Shown: positions 1 through 9,378, counted from the stretch's first letter. The stretch: DNA of 60,206 bases from Sphingomonas taxi (GCA_003243195.1 QFQI01000014.1:1-60206), one strand, 5' to 3'. Numbers and translations: made by a program. The notes: generated from the sequence alone by a model not told the origin.

Positions 1-82
1 ATATGATTGTGCGGAAGGAAAGAGGCTGCACGCTCTACCGCACAGCCTCTTGACCTGAGAACTCCCATGTGAGGGGGCCACC

Positions 83-2368
83 ATGAAACTGATTGCCTGT
101 TTGCTCTGCACCGGAGCGCTGATTGTCGCGATGCCCAGCCTCGCGCAGGAAGCGCCTTCGTCCACTCAGGATGCCCAGCCGGACGACATCATCGTCACCG
201 GCGAAAAGTCGAACCGCACGCTTCAGCAAACCACGACCAGTGTCGCGGTCACGACGCCCGAGCGCATCCGACAGGAGAACATCCTGACGATCCAGGATGT
301 CTACAATCGCACCGCCAACGTCTCGGAAACCTACGGATCGTCGGGCTTCACCATCCGCGGCATCAACAATCAGGGCGTGGGTGCCGGTGGCAATGCGGAC
401 ACCGCAACCGTCTACGTGGACGGTGCCCCGATCCCGCGCCAGGCGATCTTCGGCGGCCCGACCGACCTGTGGGACATCGATCAGGTCGAAGTGCTGCGTG
501 GGCCGCAATCGACCATTCAGGGCCTGAACGCGCTGGCCGGCGCCATCGTGCTGACGACTCGCGATGCGTCGGTCACCGATTACAGCGTGGACGGGCGGAT
601 ATTGTGGACCGACCGCGACGACCGCACCTTCTCGGCTGCAGCGGGCGGGCCGCTGATCCGGGACGAACTGGGCATTCGGCTGTCGGCGGAACGTCGCGCC
701 GATCGCGGCATCATCCGCAACGTCACCCGTGGCGGCTACGACGACAGCCTGCGCACGCTCAACCTGCGCGGCAAGCTCCACTGGACGCCGCAGGCGCTGC
801 CCGGCCTCGACGTGAAGGCAAGCTACAATCGCGTCCGGCGCGATGGCGGCTACCTCTACGAATATGCCAATATCACCACGCCCGACTTCTACGATCACCG
901 CCGCTCGACCAGCGACCAGCCCGATAGCGGCCATATCCGTTCCGACATCGCCGTTCTGAACGTCGGCTACGAGATTGCGCCATCGCTGCGGGTGTCGAGC
1001 GTCACCTCGTTCAACCACACCGCGACGCTGGCACAGACGGACGCGGACGGAACGGCGGTCGACGTTCAGGTCATCAACAACGACATGCGCTACCGGACCT
1101 GGACCCAGGAACTGCGCCTCAACTATGATGGCGAACGGGTGAGCGGCGTGCTCGGCGGCTGGGTCTATCGGCGCTCGGGCGCGCTCCACGCCGACAACCG
1201 CCTGAACATCGCAACGCCCGTCTCCACCATCGTCGGCCTGTTGCAAGGTGGCGGCTTCCCTGCTGCGGCCGCGCGCCAGATCGCGACCACCTATGCCGCC
1301 GCGCTGCCGCAGATACCGGTCCGGTACGTGGCCGATCAGCCTTTGCTGGTCCGGAATGCCGCGTTGTTCGGTGACGGCCGCCTGCTGATGACCGATCGCC
1401 TCTCGCTGCTTGCCGGCTTCCGCTACGATCATGAGGACAACCGCTACGGCGCCGAGACGATCGCGACCTTCAATGGCACCTTGCCGAGCCCGAGCGCCTT
1501 CGGCGCCGCCGGCTCCCCGCTCAACTTGGCGGTGACCGCGATCAACCGCGGCGTGCTCGGCCTGGTCGCGCAGGCGGCGTCGGCACGGGCGAGCAACGCC
1601 CGCAGCTTCGATGCCTTCCTGCCCAAGATCGGCATCAGCATGGACTGGACGCCCGACTTGACCACCGCCTTCACGGTGCAGCGCGCCTATCGCTCGGGCG
1701 GGTCGAGCCAGAACCCGGCGCGCGCGACGCTGGTGGCCTATGATCCGGAATATAGCTGGAACTACGAGGGGGCGCTGCGCTCGCGCTGGCTGGACGGCCG
1801 GCTGACGGTCAATGCCAACATCTTCTATGTCGACTGGAAAGACCAGCAGACGACCGCCTTCTTCGGGCTGAACGCCTATGACTATAACACGGTGAACGCC
1901 GGCAAGTCGCACCTCTACGGCGGGGAGTTGGAGGTGCAGGGCCGCCTCAACCGCATGTTCGACGCCTATGCCTCGGCCGGTTATGTTCGGACCAAATACG
2001 ATCGCTTCGAGCTTCCCGCCGGCTCGACCAGCACGGTGGACCTGGCCGGGTCGGAATTCCCCTATGCGCCTCGCTGGACGCTGGCCGGCGGGATCAATGG
2101 TCGCGCGGGCGCCGTCGTCGGCAACGTCAACGCCAATTACCGCAGCGGCGTCTACACCGATGTCGGCACCACGCAGGACCAGTCCCGCGTGTCCGGGCGG
2201 ACGGTTGTGAATGCCCGGCTCGGATACGACGCCGGCAGGTGGACGGTGTTCGCCTTCGCCCGGAACCTGCTGGACGAGGATTACCTGCAGTACCGGGCGG
2301 CCGGCGATGCGCGCGGGATCGTCGGCGATCCGCAGACCTTTGGCGCCGGCCTGGAACTGCACCTGTGA
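83..2368 (+). CDS. TonB-dependent outer-membrane receptor (761 aa)
   Basis: Outer-membrane active transporter that takes up a large ligand using TonB energy. The ATG at 83 follows a GAGGGGG ribosome site and opens a signal peptide ending near ALIVAMPSLAQ. A TonB-box-like DDIIVTG lies near residue 35. The plug domain follows (roughly residues 45-160, with VEVLRGPQSTIQGLNALAG near 137), then a long beta-barrel ending in the typical aromatic and hydrophobic strand LEL-HL. The plug resembles ferric-siderophore receptors of the FyuA/pesticin type, but the ligand cannot be read from sequence. It stands alone, with no regulator or periplasmic partner beside it, and is followed by a strong hairpin. 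Confidence 0.93.
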   Translation: MKLIACLLCTGALIVAMPSLAQEAPSSTQDAQPDDIIVTGEKSNRTLQQTTTSVAVTTPERIRQENILTIQDVYNRTANVSETYGSSGFTIRGINNQGVGAGGNADTATVYVDGAPIPRQAIFGGPTDLWDIDQVEVLRGPQSTIQGLNALAGAIVLTTRDASVTDYSVDGRILWTDRDDRTFSAAAGGPLIRDELGIRLSAERRADRGIIRNVTRGGYDDSLRTLNLRGKLHWTPQALPGLDVKASYNRVRRDGGYLYEYANITTPDFYDHRRSTSDQPDSGHIRSDIAVLNVGYEIAPSLRVSSVTSFNHTATLAQTDADGTAVDVQVINNDMRYRTWTQELRLNYDGERVSGVLGGWVYRRSGALHADNRLNIATPVSTIVGLLQGGGFPAAAARQIATTYAAALPQIPVRYVADQPLLVRNAALFGDGRLLMTDRLSLLAGFRYDHEDNRYGAETIATFNGTLPSPSAFGAAGSPLNLAVTAINRGVLGLVAQAASARASNARSFDAFLPKIGISMDWTPDLTTAFTVQRAYRSGGSSQNPARATLVAYDPEYSWNYEGALRSRWLDGRLTVNANIFYVDWKDQQTTAFFGLNAYDYNTVNAGKSHLYGGELEVQGRLNRMFDAYASAGYVRTKYDRFELPAGSTSTVDLAGSEFPYAPRWTLAGGINGRAGAVVGNVNANYRSGVYTDVGTTQDQSRVSGRTVVNARLGYDAGRWTVFAFARNLLDEDYLQYRAAGDARGIVGDPQTFGAGLELHL

Positions 2369-2394
2369 GGGCATTTGCCGAACCCTGAGGACCA

Positions 2395-2430
2395 CGAACG
2401 CCATGTCCGGGGTGCCGGACATGGCGTTCG
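2395..2430. terminator. Perfect 16-bp hairpin after the first TonB receptor
   Basis: CGAACGCCATGTCCGG (2395-2410) and its exact reverse complement (2415-2430) are separated by the four bases GGTG. It starts 26 bp after the receptor stop. No T-run follows on either side, so termination would depend on the stem alone. It may serve both the receptor and the convergent phosphodiesterase. Confidence 0.7.
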
Positions 2431-2566
2431 CCCCCGCGTTAGCGGCATGTTACACCGCCGCCGCTGCGGATGTCGTGCAGGATCCGCCTGACGGCGCGCC
2501 TATGGCTCCCCGCCCGAAGATGGACCCGGCTTCCCGCCCCGGATGGATGCTGAACCTCGACAATCG

Positions 2567-3895
2567 CTAAAAGGCGGGCGGGACTTCCGCATCGGCCAGT
2601 CTTGCGCCAAGCCGTCGCCCGATTGCGGGAGCGATCGCGCGCATGTCGACGGTGCCGAGGTCGCGACCGTGAGGTATCCCCGGTCCCGCGACGATCAGCG
2701 TCGATCGCATCGCCGGTACGGACGGCAGGTAGCCGTGCATTCCCTTGTAGGCCGACGGGGTGCCGATCGGCGCCAGAGGGTCGCGCCCCGTTTCGGCACC
2801 CGGCTTCAATGCGACGACGAAGCTGGCTTCGCGCCCGCCACCGGCTTGCGCCACCTCGGCGCGGTCCAGGATGCGCGCGATGCGATAGGCGGGATCCGCC
2901 GCCGCGCGCGTCAGGACGTCACGCACCCGTGCCACCAACGCGCCATCGTCGGGACGGGCAAGCCGCACCGCCGCCGTGCCGCCCGCCAGCCAGGGGATCG
3001 CCTGCCAGTCGACGACCTGCCCCTTGGCATCGACCGTCACCAGCCCGGCCTCGATGAACGGCTTGAACAGGTTGATGTCGGTCGTGATCGGGAGGAAGCC
3101 GTGGTCGGAGACGATAACCACCGTGACATCCGGCATTGCCGCGCGGGCGGCGCGGACGAGCCGCCCGACGATCGCGTCGGTCGCCTCGATGGCGGCGCGG
3201 GCGCCGGCGGAGTCCGGGCCGTCGCGGTGCTCCGCATGATCGACGCCGGCGAGATAGACCGTCATGAATTGCGGACGCGCGGCCAGCAGCTTCTCCGCGA
3301 AGACCGCGCGCCGCGCGTCCCCCTCGACGCTTTCGTCGATCCCCTGCGGATACGGTTCGCCGACCAGCTTCTCCAGCCGCGCGACCAGACCGGGGGTGGC
3401 GAGCGCCGCCAGAAGCTTGCGGTCGTCGTCGGTGCCGGTGCGCCAGATCTGCGGGAGGTTGGCGTCGATCCCCGATGCGCCGACGCTGACCGGCCAGTGG
3501 ACGTTCGCGGTGGACAGGCCCGCCGCCTTCGCCGCCGCCCACAGGGTGGGAACGCGCACGTCCTGCGCATACCAATACCAGCCGGTCTGATTCTTCTGTT
3601 CGGGGTCGAAGGTGGTGTTGTTCGCCACGCCGTGGCGCGCCGGCGACACGCCCGTCACCAGGGTCGTATGGCTGGGATAGGTGAGCGTCGGCAACACCCC
3701 CGTCACGCCGCGCGCACTCGCTCCCTCGGCCGCAAGCCCGGTCAGCACGGGCAGCGCCATCCCCCGCGCCCTCGCTTCGCGCACGTCATCCGGCCGAAGC
3801 CCGTCGATCGAAACCAGCAACACCGGCGAGGCGTGCGCCGCGCCCGCGGCCATCACGGCCGCGAGCGCGAGAGCGAAGAAGCGGACGCGCCGCAT
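2567..3895 (-). CDS. Secreted alkaline-phosphatase-superfamily phosphodiesterase / nucleotide pyrophosphatase (442 aa)
   Basis: Probable periplasmic hydrolase of phosphodiester or pyrophosphate bonds (type I phosphodiesterase/nucleotide pyrophosphatase family). The ATG at 3895 starts a signal peptide (RRVRFFALALAAVMAAGAAHA); an upstream in-frame start would run into the preceding gene. Metal and catalytic residues are visible: Asp31 in LLVSIDGLRPD, the likely nucleophile Thr72 in PTLTYPSH, then AGVDHAEH, IVSDHGF and GMHGYLP. The start codon overlaps the stop of the upstream TonB receptor as TGATG, so the two are probably translated together and handle the same phosphorus-containing substrate. 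Substrate is unknown. Confidence 0.9.
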   Translation of the reverse strand: MRRVRFFALALAAVMAAGAAHASPVLLVSIDGLRPDDVREARARGMALPVLTGLAAEGASARGVTGVLPTLTYPSHTTLVTGVSPARHGVANNTTFDPEQKNQTGWYWYAQDVRVPTLWAAAKAAGLSTANVHWPVSVGASGIDANLPQIWRTGTDDDRKLLAALATPGLVARLEKLVGEPYPQGIDESVEGDARRAVFAEKLLAARPQFMTVYLAGVDHAEHRDGPDSAGARAAIEATDAIVGRLVRAARAAMPDVTVVIVSDHGFLPITTDINLFKPFIEAGLVTVDAKGQVVDWQAIPWLAGGTAAVRLARPDDGALVARVRDVLTRAAADPAYRIARILDRAEVAQAGGGREASFVVALKPGAETGRDPLAPIGTPSAYKGMHGYLPSVPAMRSTLIVAGPGIPHGRDLGTVDMRAIAPAIGRRLGARLADAEVPPAF

Positions 3896-6309
3896 CAGAA
3901 GCCGTGCCGCAGCGTGACGAACCACTGGCGCGGGGCACCGGCGAGCAGCGTCTGGTTGTCGCCGCTGGCGGTGAAGCCATTGGAGCCGATCGTCGAGACG
4001 TACTTCTTGTCGGTCAGGTTGACCACGCTGCCTTCCAGCGCGAACCCCGAAAGGAAGCCGCCGAGGCTGCGCAGTCGCACGCCGATGCTGGCATCGACCA
4101 ACAGCCGCCCGCCGACCGACTGGTCGTTGAGGTAGGTGAAATAGCGCTTCGACATATAGTCGCCGCCGACCCGCGCGAACACGGTGTCGTCGTCATAGGC
4201 GATCTCTCCCTTCGCCTGATGCTCGGGCGTGTCGACCACGGTCTTGCCGGCGGTCGGCTGAAGCACGAGGCCGGCGGCATTGGTCACGTCGTCCTGGTAG
4301 CTCGCCTTGTTGTACGAATAGCTGGCGAACAGCGTCAGCGGACGCGTGATCCGGTACGTCGCGGCCAGCTCCACGCCGTAGCTCTCGACATTGCCGGCAT
4401 TGTTCAGCGTCGGCGGGTTGCCGATGATCCCGGCGCCGTTCGAGAAGGTCAGCAGCCGGTTGGCGAAGTCGACATAATAGCCGACCGTCGAGAGCTGGAG
4501 CCCGCCCGTGCGGAAGCGTACGCCACCCTCGACCGTTTTCGACGTTTCTGGCTTCAGCCGCGAGCGGATGCCGTTGAACCCGTCCTGCGTCGTCGCGAAC
4601 GGGCCGGTCGTCGCCGAGGAGACGAAGGCGCGCATGTTCTCGGTATAGCTCGCGAACAGCTCCGCGCCGCCACCCAGGCGATAGAGGGCGCCAACCTGCG
4701 GCAGGAACCAGTCCTTCGCCTCGATCCGCCCGGCGACGAGCGTCCCGGTGCGCAGGGTCGCACGGTTGACCACGCGCATCCCCTTCCATCCGCCGTTCAG
4801 CGTCAGATTGCCGAGATCGAGCGTGTCCGACACGTGATATTGCAGCGTTTCGGTATCGTACTTGCCGTCCCATTGCGTGCGGTACGGGTTCGACTGGAAA
4901 TCCCGCGCGTCGCGGTTCGGGGCGGCGGCGTCGCTCATGCCGTAGAAGCGGCGCGCCTGGTTGAAGCTGTTGCTCTCGTACCACGCGCCGATCTCGAAGC
5001 GGTTCGCCCCCGCCTCATGGACGAGGCTGGTGAGGTTGCCGGCGCGGTCGATGCCATATTCGGTGGTGCGATAACCGAGCGGCGAGGCGAGGCCCGCGGT
5101 GGAGGTCGATGACGCCGGCAGCGCCTGCCCGTCCTCGCCCGCCGAACCCGCCGGGGTCGGCGAATAGGGCGTGATCCACGATCCCTGACCCTTGTTGTGG
5201 TGATAATAGCTGGTCAACGTGATCGACAGTTCGGGCGTCAGCCGCGCATCGAAGGTCACCCCGCCCAGCCAATCCTGCCGCAGCCCGGCGGCATCGTAAT
5301 AGGCGTCGTCGACGGTGCCGAACCCGGTCGGGAAGGTGAAGCCGGCGCCCGTCCATGGCGCGACGAAGCCGACGGTCGAGCCGTTGTTGGCGGCGGCATA
5401 GGCCGAGCGCGCGGCCTGGTTCTGGTAGACGCGCCCGATCTGGAGCGCGAGCGGATAATCGTCACTGATGTTGTCGTTGCGCAGCCCGCGGCGCGCGATG
5501 ATGTCGAGGCTCAGGTCCTGATAGTCGTTCTCGCGCCGGTCGGAGAAATCGGCGAAGGCGGTGATGCTGCCGCGGTCGCTGAACTCCTTCACGACCTTGG
5601 CGTTCACCTGATGCTGGCGCTGCGTGCCAGATCCCTTCCACTTGTCGGTGGTGAGATAGCCATAGGACAGATAGCCCTTCAGACCACCGCCAAGGTCGCC
5701 GCTCTCCGCGCGGACGAAGGCGCGGACCGTGTCGTTGCTCCCATAGGTGCCCGACGCGACGAGGTCCGCGGTGTCGGACGGCGCGCGGCTGGTGAATTGC
5801 AGCGTGCCGCCGAGATTGCTGGTCGAGGCGGTGCCGAGCGCACCGGCGCCCTGTGCCACCGTCGTGGTGGCGATATTCTCGCTGATGATCGCGCGGCTGA
5901 TGTGCAGGCCGTTGACGTTGCCGTAGCTCATGTCGCCGAGCGGGATGCCATCCAGCGTGAAGCCCAACTGGTTCTGGTTGAATCCGCGAAGCGAGATGCG
6001 GGTCGACCATTCGTAGGCGCCGAACGCATCCGACGACTGGAAATTGACGCCGGGCAGTTTCGCGGCAGCCTTCAGGGGTGAGGTGCCGGGAGGCAGTCGC
6101 TCCATGTCGATCGCGGAGATCGTCTGCACCTGGCGGGTCTGACCGAAGCCGAGGACGACGATGTCGTTGCCATCGCCGCCGGTGGCGGCAGGGTCGCGAT
6201 CGGCCGTCACCGGCGTGGCGGACGGCAGTGGAGCGATGTCCTGGGCAGCGGCGGATCCGGCGAACAGCGCGATCGGCGCGGCGCCGACCAGCCAGAGACG
6301 TGCAGGCAT
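3895..6309 (-). CDS. TonB-dependent receptor coupled to the phosphodiesterase (804 aa)
   Basis: Outer-membrane receptor. The ATG at 6309 is chosen because GGGGGAA lies just upstream and a clean signal peptide follows (LWLVGAAPIALFAGSAAAQ); earlier in-frame starts add a basic, non-signal tail. NDIVVLGFGQTRQVQ near residue 45 is the TonB-box region. The plug carries ISLRGFNQNQLGFTLDG, and the barrel ends LVTLRHGF-like with a terminal Phe. It is the first gene of a two-gene unit with the phosphodiesterase. This pairing of receptor and secreted phosphatase suggests scavenging of organic phosphate, for example nucleotides or phytate-like esters; that is inference from context. Confidence 0.92.
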   Translation of the reverse strand: MPARLWLVGAAPIALFAGSAAAQDIAPLPSATPVTADRDPAATGGDGNDIVVLGFGQTRQVQTISAIDMERLPPGTSPLKAAAKLPGVNFQSSDAFGAYEWSTRISLRGFNQNQLGFTLDGIPLGDMSYGNVNGLHISRAIISENIATTTVAQGAGALGTASTSNLGGTLQFTSRAPSDTADLVASGTYGSNDTVRAFVRAESGDLGGGLKGYLSYGYLTTDKWKGSGTQRQHQVNAKVVKEFSDRGSITAFADFSDRRENDYQDLSLDIIARRGLRNDNISDDYPLALQIGRVYQNQAARSAYAAANNGSTVGFVAPWTGAGFTFPTGFGTVDDAYYDAAGLRQDWLGGVTFDARLTPELSITLTSYYHHNKGQGSWITPYSPTPAGSAGEDGQALPASSTSTAGLASPLGYRTTEYGIDRAGNLTSLVHEAGANRFEIGAWYESNSFNQARRFYGMSDAAAPNRDARDFQSNPYRTQWDGKYDTETLQYHVSDTLDLGNLTLNGGWKGMRVVNRATLRTGTLVAGRIEAKDWFLPQVGALYRLGGGAELFASYTENMRAFVSSATTGPFATTQDGFNGIRSRLKPETSKTVEGGVRFRTGGLQLSTVGYYVDFANRLLTFSNGAGIIGNPPTLNNAGNVESYGVELAATYRITRPLTLFASYSYNKASYQDDVTNAAGLVLQPTAGKTVVDTPEHQAKGEIAYDDDTVFARVGGDYMSKRYFTYLNDQSVGGRLLVDASIGVRLRSLGGFLSGFALEGSVVNLTDKKYVSTIGSNGFTASGDNQTLLAGAPRQWFVTLRHGF

Positions 6310-6699
6310 GTGAGATTCCCCCGGGCGTGCTTGATGCCACCCTTGCCGCGTCCCTGCGCGCGCATGGTTAAGCCTGCGCGACGGTTTGGCGACCGAACGA
6401 TGACAATTCGCCGCCGGCCGCCACGCCGACCTCAACGATCAAACGGGAGCCGAGACCGACCTTGACGACCGCTCGCCGCAGCAGCGCGGCGACGCGTCGT
6501 TCCATAGGAAAAGCGGCAGGATCGGGCACAGGTGTTGACCGCGTAAGCGGCATGCCAGCGCGTCGCGGTATCGAGGTGCGGCGGCACCCCCGCGGCGAGC
6601 GCGGAATGGCTAGGGATCGGCGGCATCGGCCCCCGCCCCGTCGCCGGCATGGATGAGCGGCAGTTGGTCCGATCCGCCGCGTCGCACGTTGACCGCCGC
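6310..6699. other. Divergent intergenic region between TonB receptor and aldo/keto reductase
   Basis: About 390 bp with no convincing gene. Reading toward the receptor there is a poor match to an alphaproteobacterial Pho box: TTGTCAT (complement of 6400-6406), then CGGTCGC eleven bases further (complement of 6389-6395). There is also a TTAACCAT octamer (complement of 6363-6370), the CtrA-type half-site. Both may be chance matches. Confidence 0.35.
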
Positions 6700-7530
6700 A
6701 TGAAGACGATCCGCTTCCCCGACGGTACGACCGTCCCCGCGCTTGGCCAAGGCACCTGGATGATGGCGGAAGACGCTGCCCGCCGATCGGACGAGATCGC
6801 CGCGCTGCGCGAGGGGCTGTCGCTCGGCCTGACCCTGATCGACACCGCCGAAATGTATGCCGACGGCGAGTCCGAGCGGCTGGTCGGCGAGGCGATCGCG
6901 GGGGTGCGCGACAAGGTGTTCCTCGTCAGCAAGGCCTATCCCCAGAATGGCTCGCGCGACCGGCTCCCCCGCGCCTGCGAGGCGAGCCTCAAGCGGCTCG
7001 GCACCGAGCGGATCGACCTGTACCTGCTGCACTGGCGCGGCAACGTGCCGCTCGCCGAGACGGTCGAGGCGATGGAGCGGCTGGTCGCGGCGGGCAAGAT
7101 CCTGCGCTGGGGCGTCAGCAATCTCGACACCGACGACATGGAGGAACTGGTCGCGAGCGGTGGCGAGCGCTGCCAGACCGATCAGATTCTCTACAACCTC
7201 ACCCGGCGAGGCCCGGAATATGATCTGATCCCCTGGCTTTCGAGCCATGGCATGCCGGTCATGGCGTACAGTCCCGTCGAACAAGGTCGCCTGGTCGCCC
7301 ATCCCGGCCTCGCCGCGATAGCCGCAGAGCGTGATGCCACGCCCGCGCAACTCGCCCTCGCCTGGCTGCTGGCGCGGGACGGCATCCTGCCCATCCCCAA
7401 GGCCGGATCGGTCGCCCATGTGCGGGACAATCGTGCGGCCTTGGACATCTCGCTCTCCGACGCCGAGTTGCAACGCCTCGATGCGCTCTTCCCGCCCCCG
7501 CGCGGTCCCGAACCGCTGGCGATGCTCTAG
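6700..7530 (+). CDS. Aldo/keto reductase (276 aa)
   Basis: NAD(P)H-dependent reductase of aldehydes or ketones with the AKR barrel. The ATG at 6700 starts MKTIRFPDG, which aligns with the usual family N-terminus; the upstream in-frame extension looks non-coding. The full catalytic tetrad is visible: Asp48 and Tyr53 in IDTAEMY, Lys78 in LVSKAYP and His111 in YLLHWRG. IPKAGS near the C-terminus is the cofactor-phosphate loop. It is convergent with the LysR gene and their stop codons share the palindrome CTAG (7527-7530). Likely a general carbonyl reductase (YeaE-like); physiological substrate unknown. Confidence 0.93.
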   Translation: MKTIRFPDGTTVPALGQGTWMMAEDAARRSDEIAALREGLSLGLTLIDTAEMYADGESERLVGEAIAGVRDKVFLVSKAYPQNGSRDRLPRACEASLKRLGTERIDLYLLHWRGNVPLAETVEAMERLVAAGKILRWGVSNLDTDDMEELVASGGERCQTDQILYNLTRRGPEYDLIPWLSSHGMPVMAYSPVEQGRLVAHPGLAAIAAERDATPAQLALAWLLARDGILPIPKAGSVAHVRDNRAALDISLSDAELQRLDALFPPPRGPEPLAML

Positions 7531-8423
7531 CCCCGGATGAAGTCGAGAAAGGCGCGCAGCGGCGGCGGCACGAGGCGGCGTCCGGAATAGTAAAGGAACG
7601 GACCGGAAAACGGCTGCCACCAGTCCGGCAGCACCGGCTCCAGCGCGCCACTCGCCAGCGCGGGCCGGAGCCAGTCCTCGAACAGGTGGATGATCCCCGC
7701 GCCCGCCACCGCCACATCGACCAGCAGGTCCGCCGCCCCGGAGACGCTCGCGATCAGCGGCCCCTGCGGCTCGATCCGCACGATCTCACCCTCGCGCTCG
7801 AACTCCCATGGGCTGGTCAATGCGCCGCTGGTGAAGCGCCCACGCAGGCAGGCGTGATCCAGCAGGTTGCGCGGATGGTCCGGCCGCCCGCGCGCATTAA
7901 GATAGGCCGGGGCCGCAGCCGTCGCGAAGCGCTGCACGCGCGGGCCGATCGGGACAGCGATCATGTCCTGTTCCAGCCGCTCGTCATAGCGGATGCCGGC
8001 GTCGCAGCCTGATGCGACCATGTCGACGAAGCCGTCCTCGGCGACGATCTCGACCTGAATGTCCGGATAGGCGGCGAGGAAGCCGGGCAGGATCGCCGGC
8101 AGCACCAGCCGCGCCGCGCTGACCGGCACGTTGAGCCTGAGCGTGCCCGCCGGGCGATCGCGAAACAGGTTCACCACGTCCAGCGCCGCCTCCACCTCCC
8201 CCAGTGCCGGCGCGAGACGCTCGATCAGCCGCGTTCCCGCTTCGGTCGGCGTGACGCTGCGCGTCGTGCGATGCAGCAACCGGACGCCCAGCCGCGCCTC
8301 CAGCCGCCGAACCGCTTCGCTGAGGGTCGAGGCACTCGATCCGACCAGGCGGGCCGCATCGCGGAACCCGCGTGCCTGCGCCACCGCCAGAAACGCGTTG
8401 AGATCGGCAAGGTCGGCCTTCAT
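7527..8423 (-). CDS. LysR-family transcriptional regulator (298 aa)
   Basis: DNA-binding regulator. The ATG at 8423 gives MKADLADLNAFLAVAQ, the standard LysR start. The winged helix-turn-helix covers residues 1-60 (GSSASTLSEAVRRLEARLG, then RTTRSVTPTEAG), followed by a substrate-binding domain from about residue 90. It is transcribed away from the second aldo/keto reductase, and a 34-bp dyad lies in the gap, so regulating that gene (and itself) is the simplest model. Closest in style to the YafC/DsdC-type LysR proteins found beside oxidoreductases; inducer unknown. Confidence 0.94.
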   Translation of the reverse strand: MKADLADLNAFLAVAQARGFRDAARLVGSSASTLSEAVRRLEARLGVRLLHRTTRSVTPTEAGTRLIERLAPALGEVEAALDVVNLFRDRPAGTLRLNVPVSAARLVLPAILPGFLAAYPDIQVEIVAEDGFVDMVASGCDAGIRYDERLEQDMIAVPIGPRVQRFATAAAPAYLNARGRPDHPRNLLDHACLRGRFTSGALTSPWEFEREGEIVRIEPQGPLIASVSGAADLLVDVAVAGAGIIHLFEDWLRPALASGALEPVLPDWWQPFSGPFLYYSGRRLVPPPLRAFLDFIRG

Positions 8424-8446
8424 CGTTCGGTTTTCCGTACAGCCCG

Positions 8447-8480
8447 TGCGGATCACTCCGGCTTATCGCGATGATCCGCA
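8447..8480. promoter_or_regulatory. Perfect 9+9 bp dyad, candidate LysR operator
   Basis: TGCGGATCA (8447-8455) and TGATCCGCA (8472-8480) form a perfect inverted repeat with a 16-bp spacer. It is centred in the 91-bp gap between the divergent LysR and aldo/keto reductase genes. LysR proteins usually bind such gaps as tetramers. Confidence 0.55.
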
Positions 8481-8514
8481 AGCCGTATCTCGGTGCCAGC
8501 ACAGGAGAATGACG

Positions 8515-9378
8515 ATGACGATCGACCAGGCAGGCACCTATCCCTTCGCCGGACGCAGCGTGAAGCGGCTGGGCTATGGCGCGATGCAGCTCGCCGGCCC
8601 CGGCGTGTTCGGGCCGCCGCGCGACCATGATGCGGCGCTCGCCGTGCTGCGCGCTGCGCTGGAGGAGGGCGTGAACCACATCGACACCAGCGATTTCTAC
8701 GGTCCGCATGTCACCAACCGCCTGATCCGCGAAGCGCTGTCACCCTATCCCGACGACCTCCTGATCGTGACGAAGATCGGCGCGCGGCGCGGCGACGACG
8801 CCTCATGGCTACCGGCGATCTCACCGGACGATCTGGCTCGCGCCGTCGAGGACAATCTGACGAACCTCGGGCTGGAGACGCTCGACGTCGTCAACCTGCG
8901 CCTGATGTTCGACGTCCACGGACCGGCGGAAGGTTCGCTCGCCACGCCGCTGAAGGCGGTGGCGGACATGCAGCGCCAGGGGCTGGTGCACCACATCGGC
9001 CTCAGCAACGTGACGCCGACGCAATTCGAGGAGGCCCGCGACATCGCCGCGATCGTCTGCGTCCAGAACCAGTATAACCTCGCACACCGCGACGACGACG
9101 CCTTCATCGACGCGTTGGCGACCGAGGGCGTCGCCTATGTCCCCTTCTTTCCGCTCGGCGGCTTCAGCCCGCTCCAGTCGGCGGCGTTGTCCGACGTGGC
9201 GGCGCAACTGGAGGCCACGCCGATGCAGGTGGCGCTGGCCTGGCTGCTCCAGCGCTCGCCCAACATCCTGCTGATCCCCGGCACGTCATCGGTGGCGCAC
9301 CTCCGCGAGAACCTCGCCGCGGCATCGCTGACGCTGCCCGACGATGCGGTGACCCGGCTCGACGCGATCGGGCGGTAA
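8515..9378 (+). CDS. Aldo/keto reductase, His-less type (287 aa)
   Basis: NAD(P)-linked oxidoreductase. Two in-frame ATGs exist at 8509 and 8515; AGGAG at 8503-8507 favours 8515. Asp57 and Tyr62 (HIDTSDFY) and Lys87 (IVTKIG) are present. The usual catalytic His lies in the segment DVVNLRLMFD, where Asn/Arg replace it, as in the YdbC/IolS-like and pyridoxal-reductase branch. IPGTSSVAHLREN near the C-terminus is the cofactor loop. Divergent from the LysR gene and probably its target. Ends just before the convergent ArsR-type regulator. Confidence 0.92.
   Translation: MTIDQAGTYPFAGRSVKRLGYGAMQLAGPGVFGPPRDHDAALAVLRAALEEGVNHIDTSDFYGPHVTNRLIREALSPYPDDLLIVTKIGARRGDDASWLPAISPDDLARAVEDNLTNLGLETLDVVNLRLMFDVHGPAEGSLATPLKAVADMQRQGLVHHIGLSNVTPTQFEEARDIAAIVCVQNQYNLAHRDDDAFIDALATEGVAYVPFFPLGGFSPLQSAALSDVAAQLEATPMQVALAWLLQRSPNILLIPGTSSVAHLRENLAAASLTLPDDAVTRLDAIGR

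Noticed and set aside
35..2422. Long open frame on the minus strand opposite the first TonB receptor
   Set aside because: High GC keeps the opposite frame open; the product is Arg/Ala/Val-rich with no family features, while the plus strand encodes a full receptor.
6389..6406. Pho box upstream of the phosphodiesterase operon
   Set aside because: Only 4 of 7 bases agree between half-sites; kept as a weak note, not as a site.
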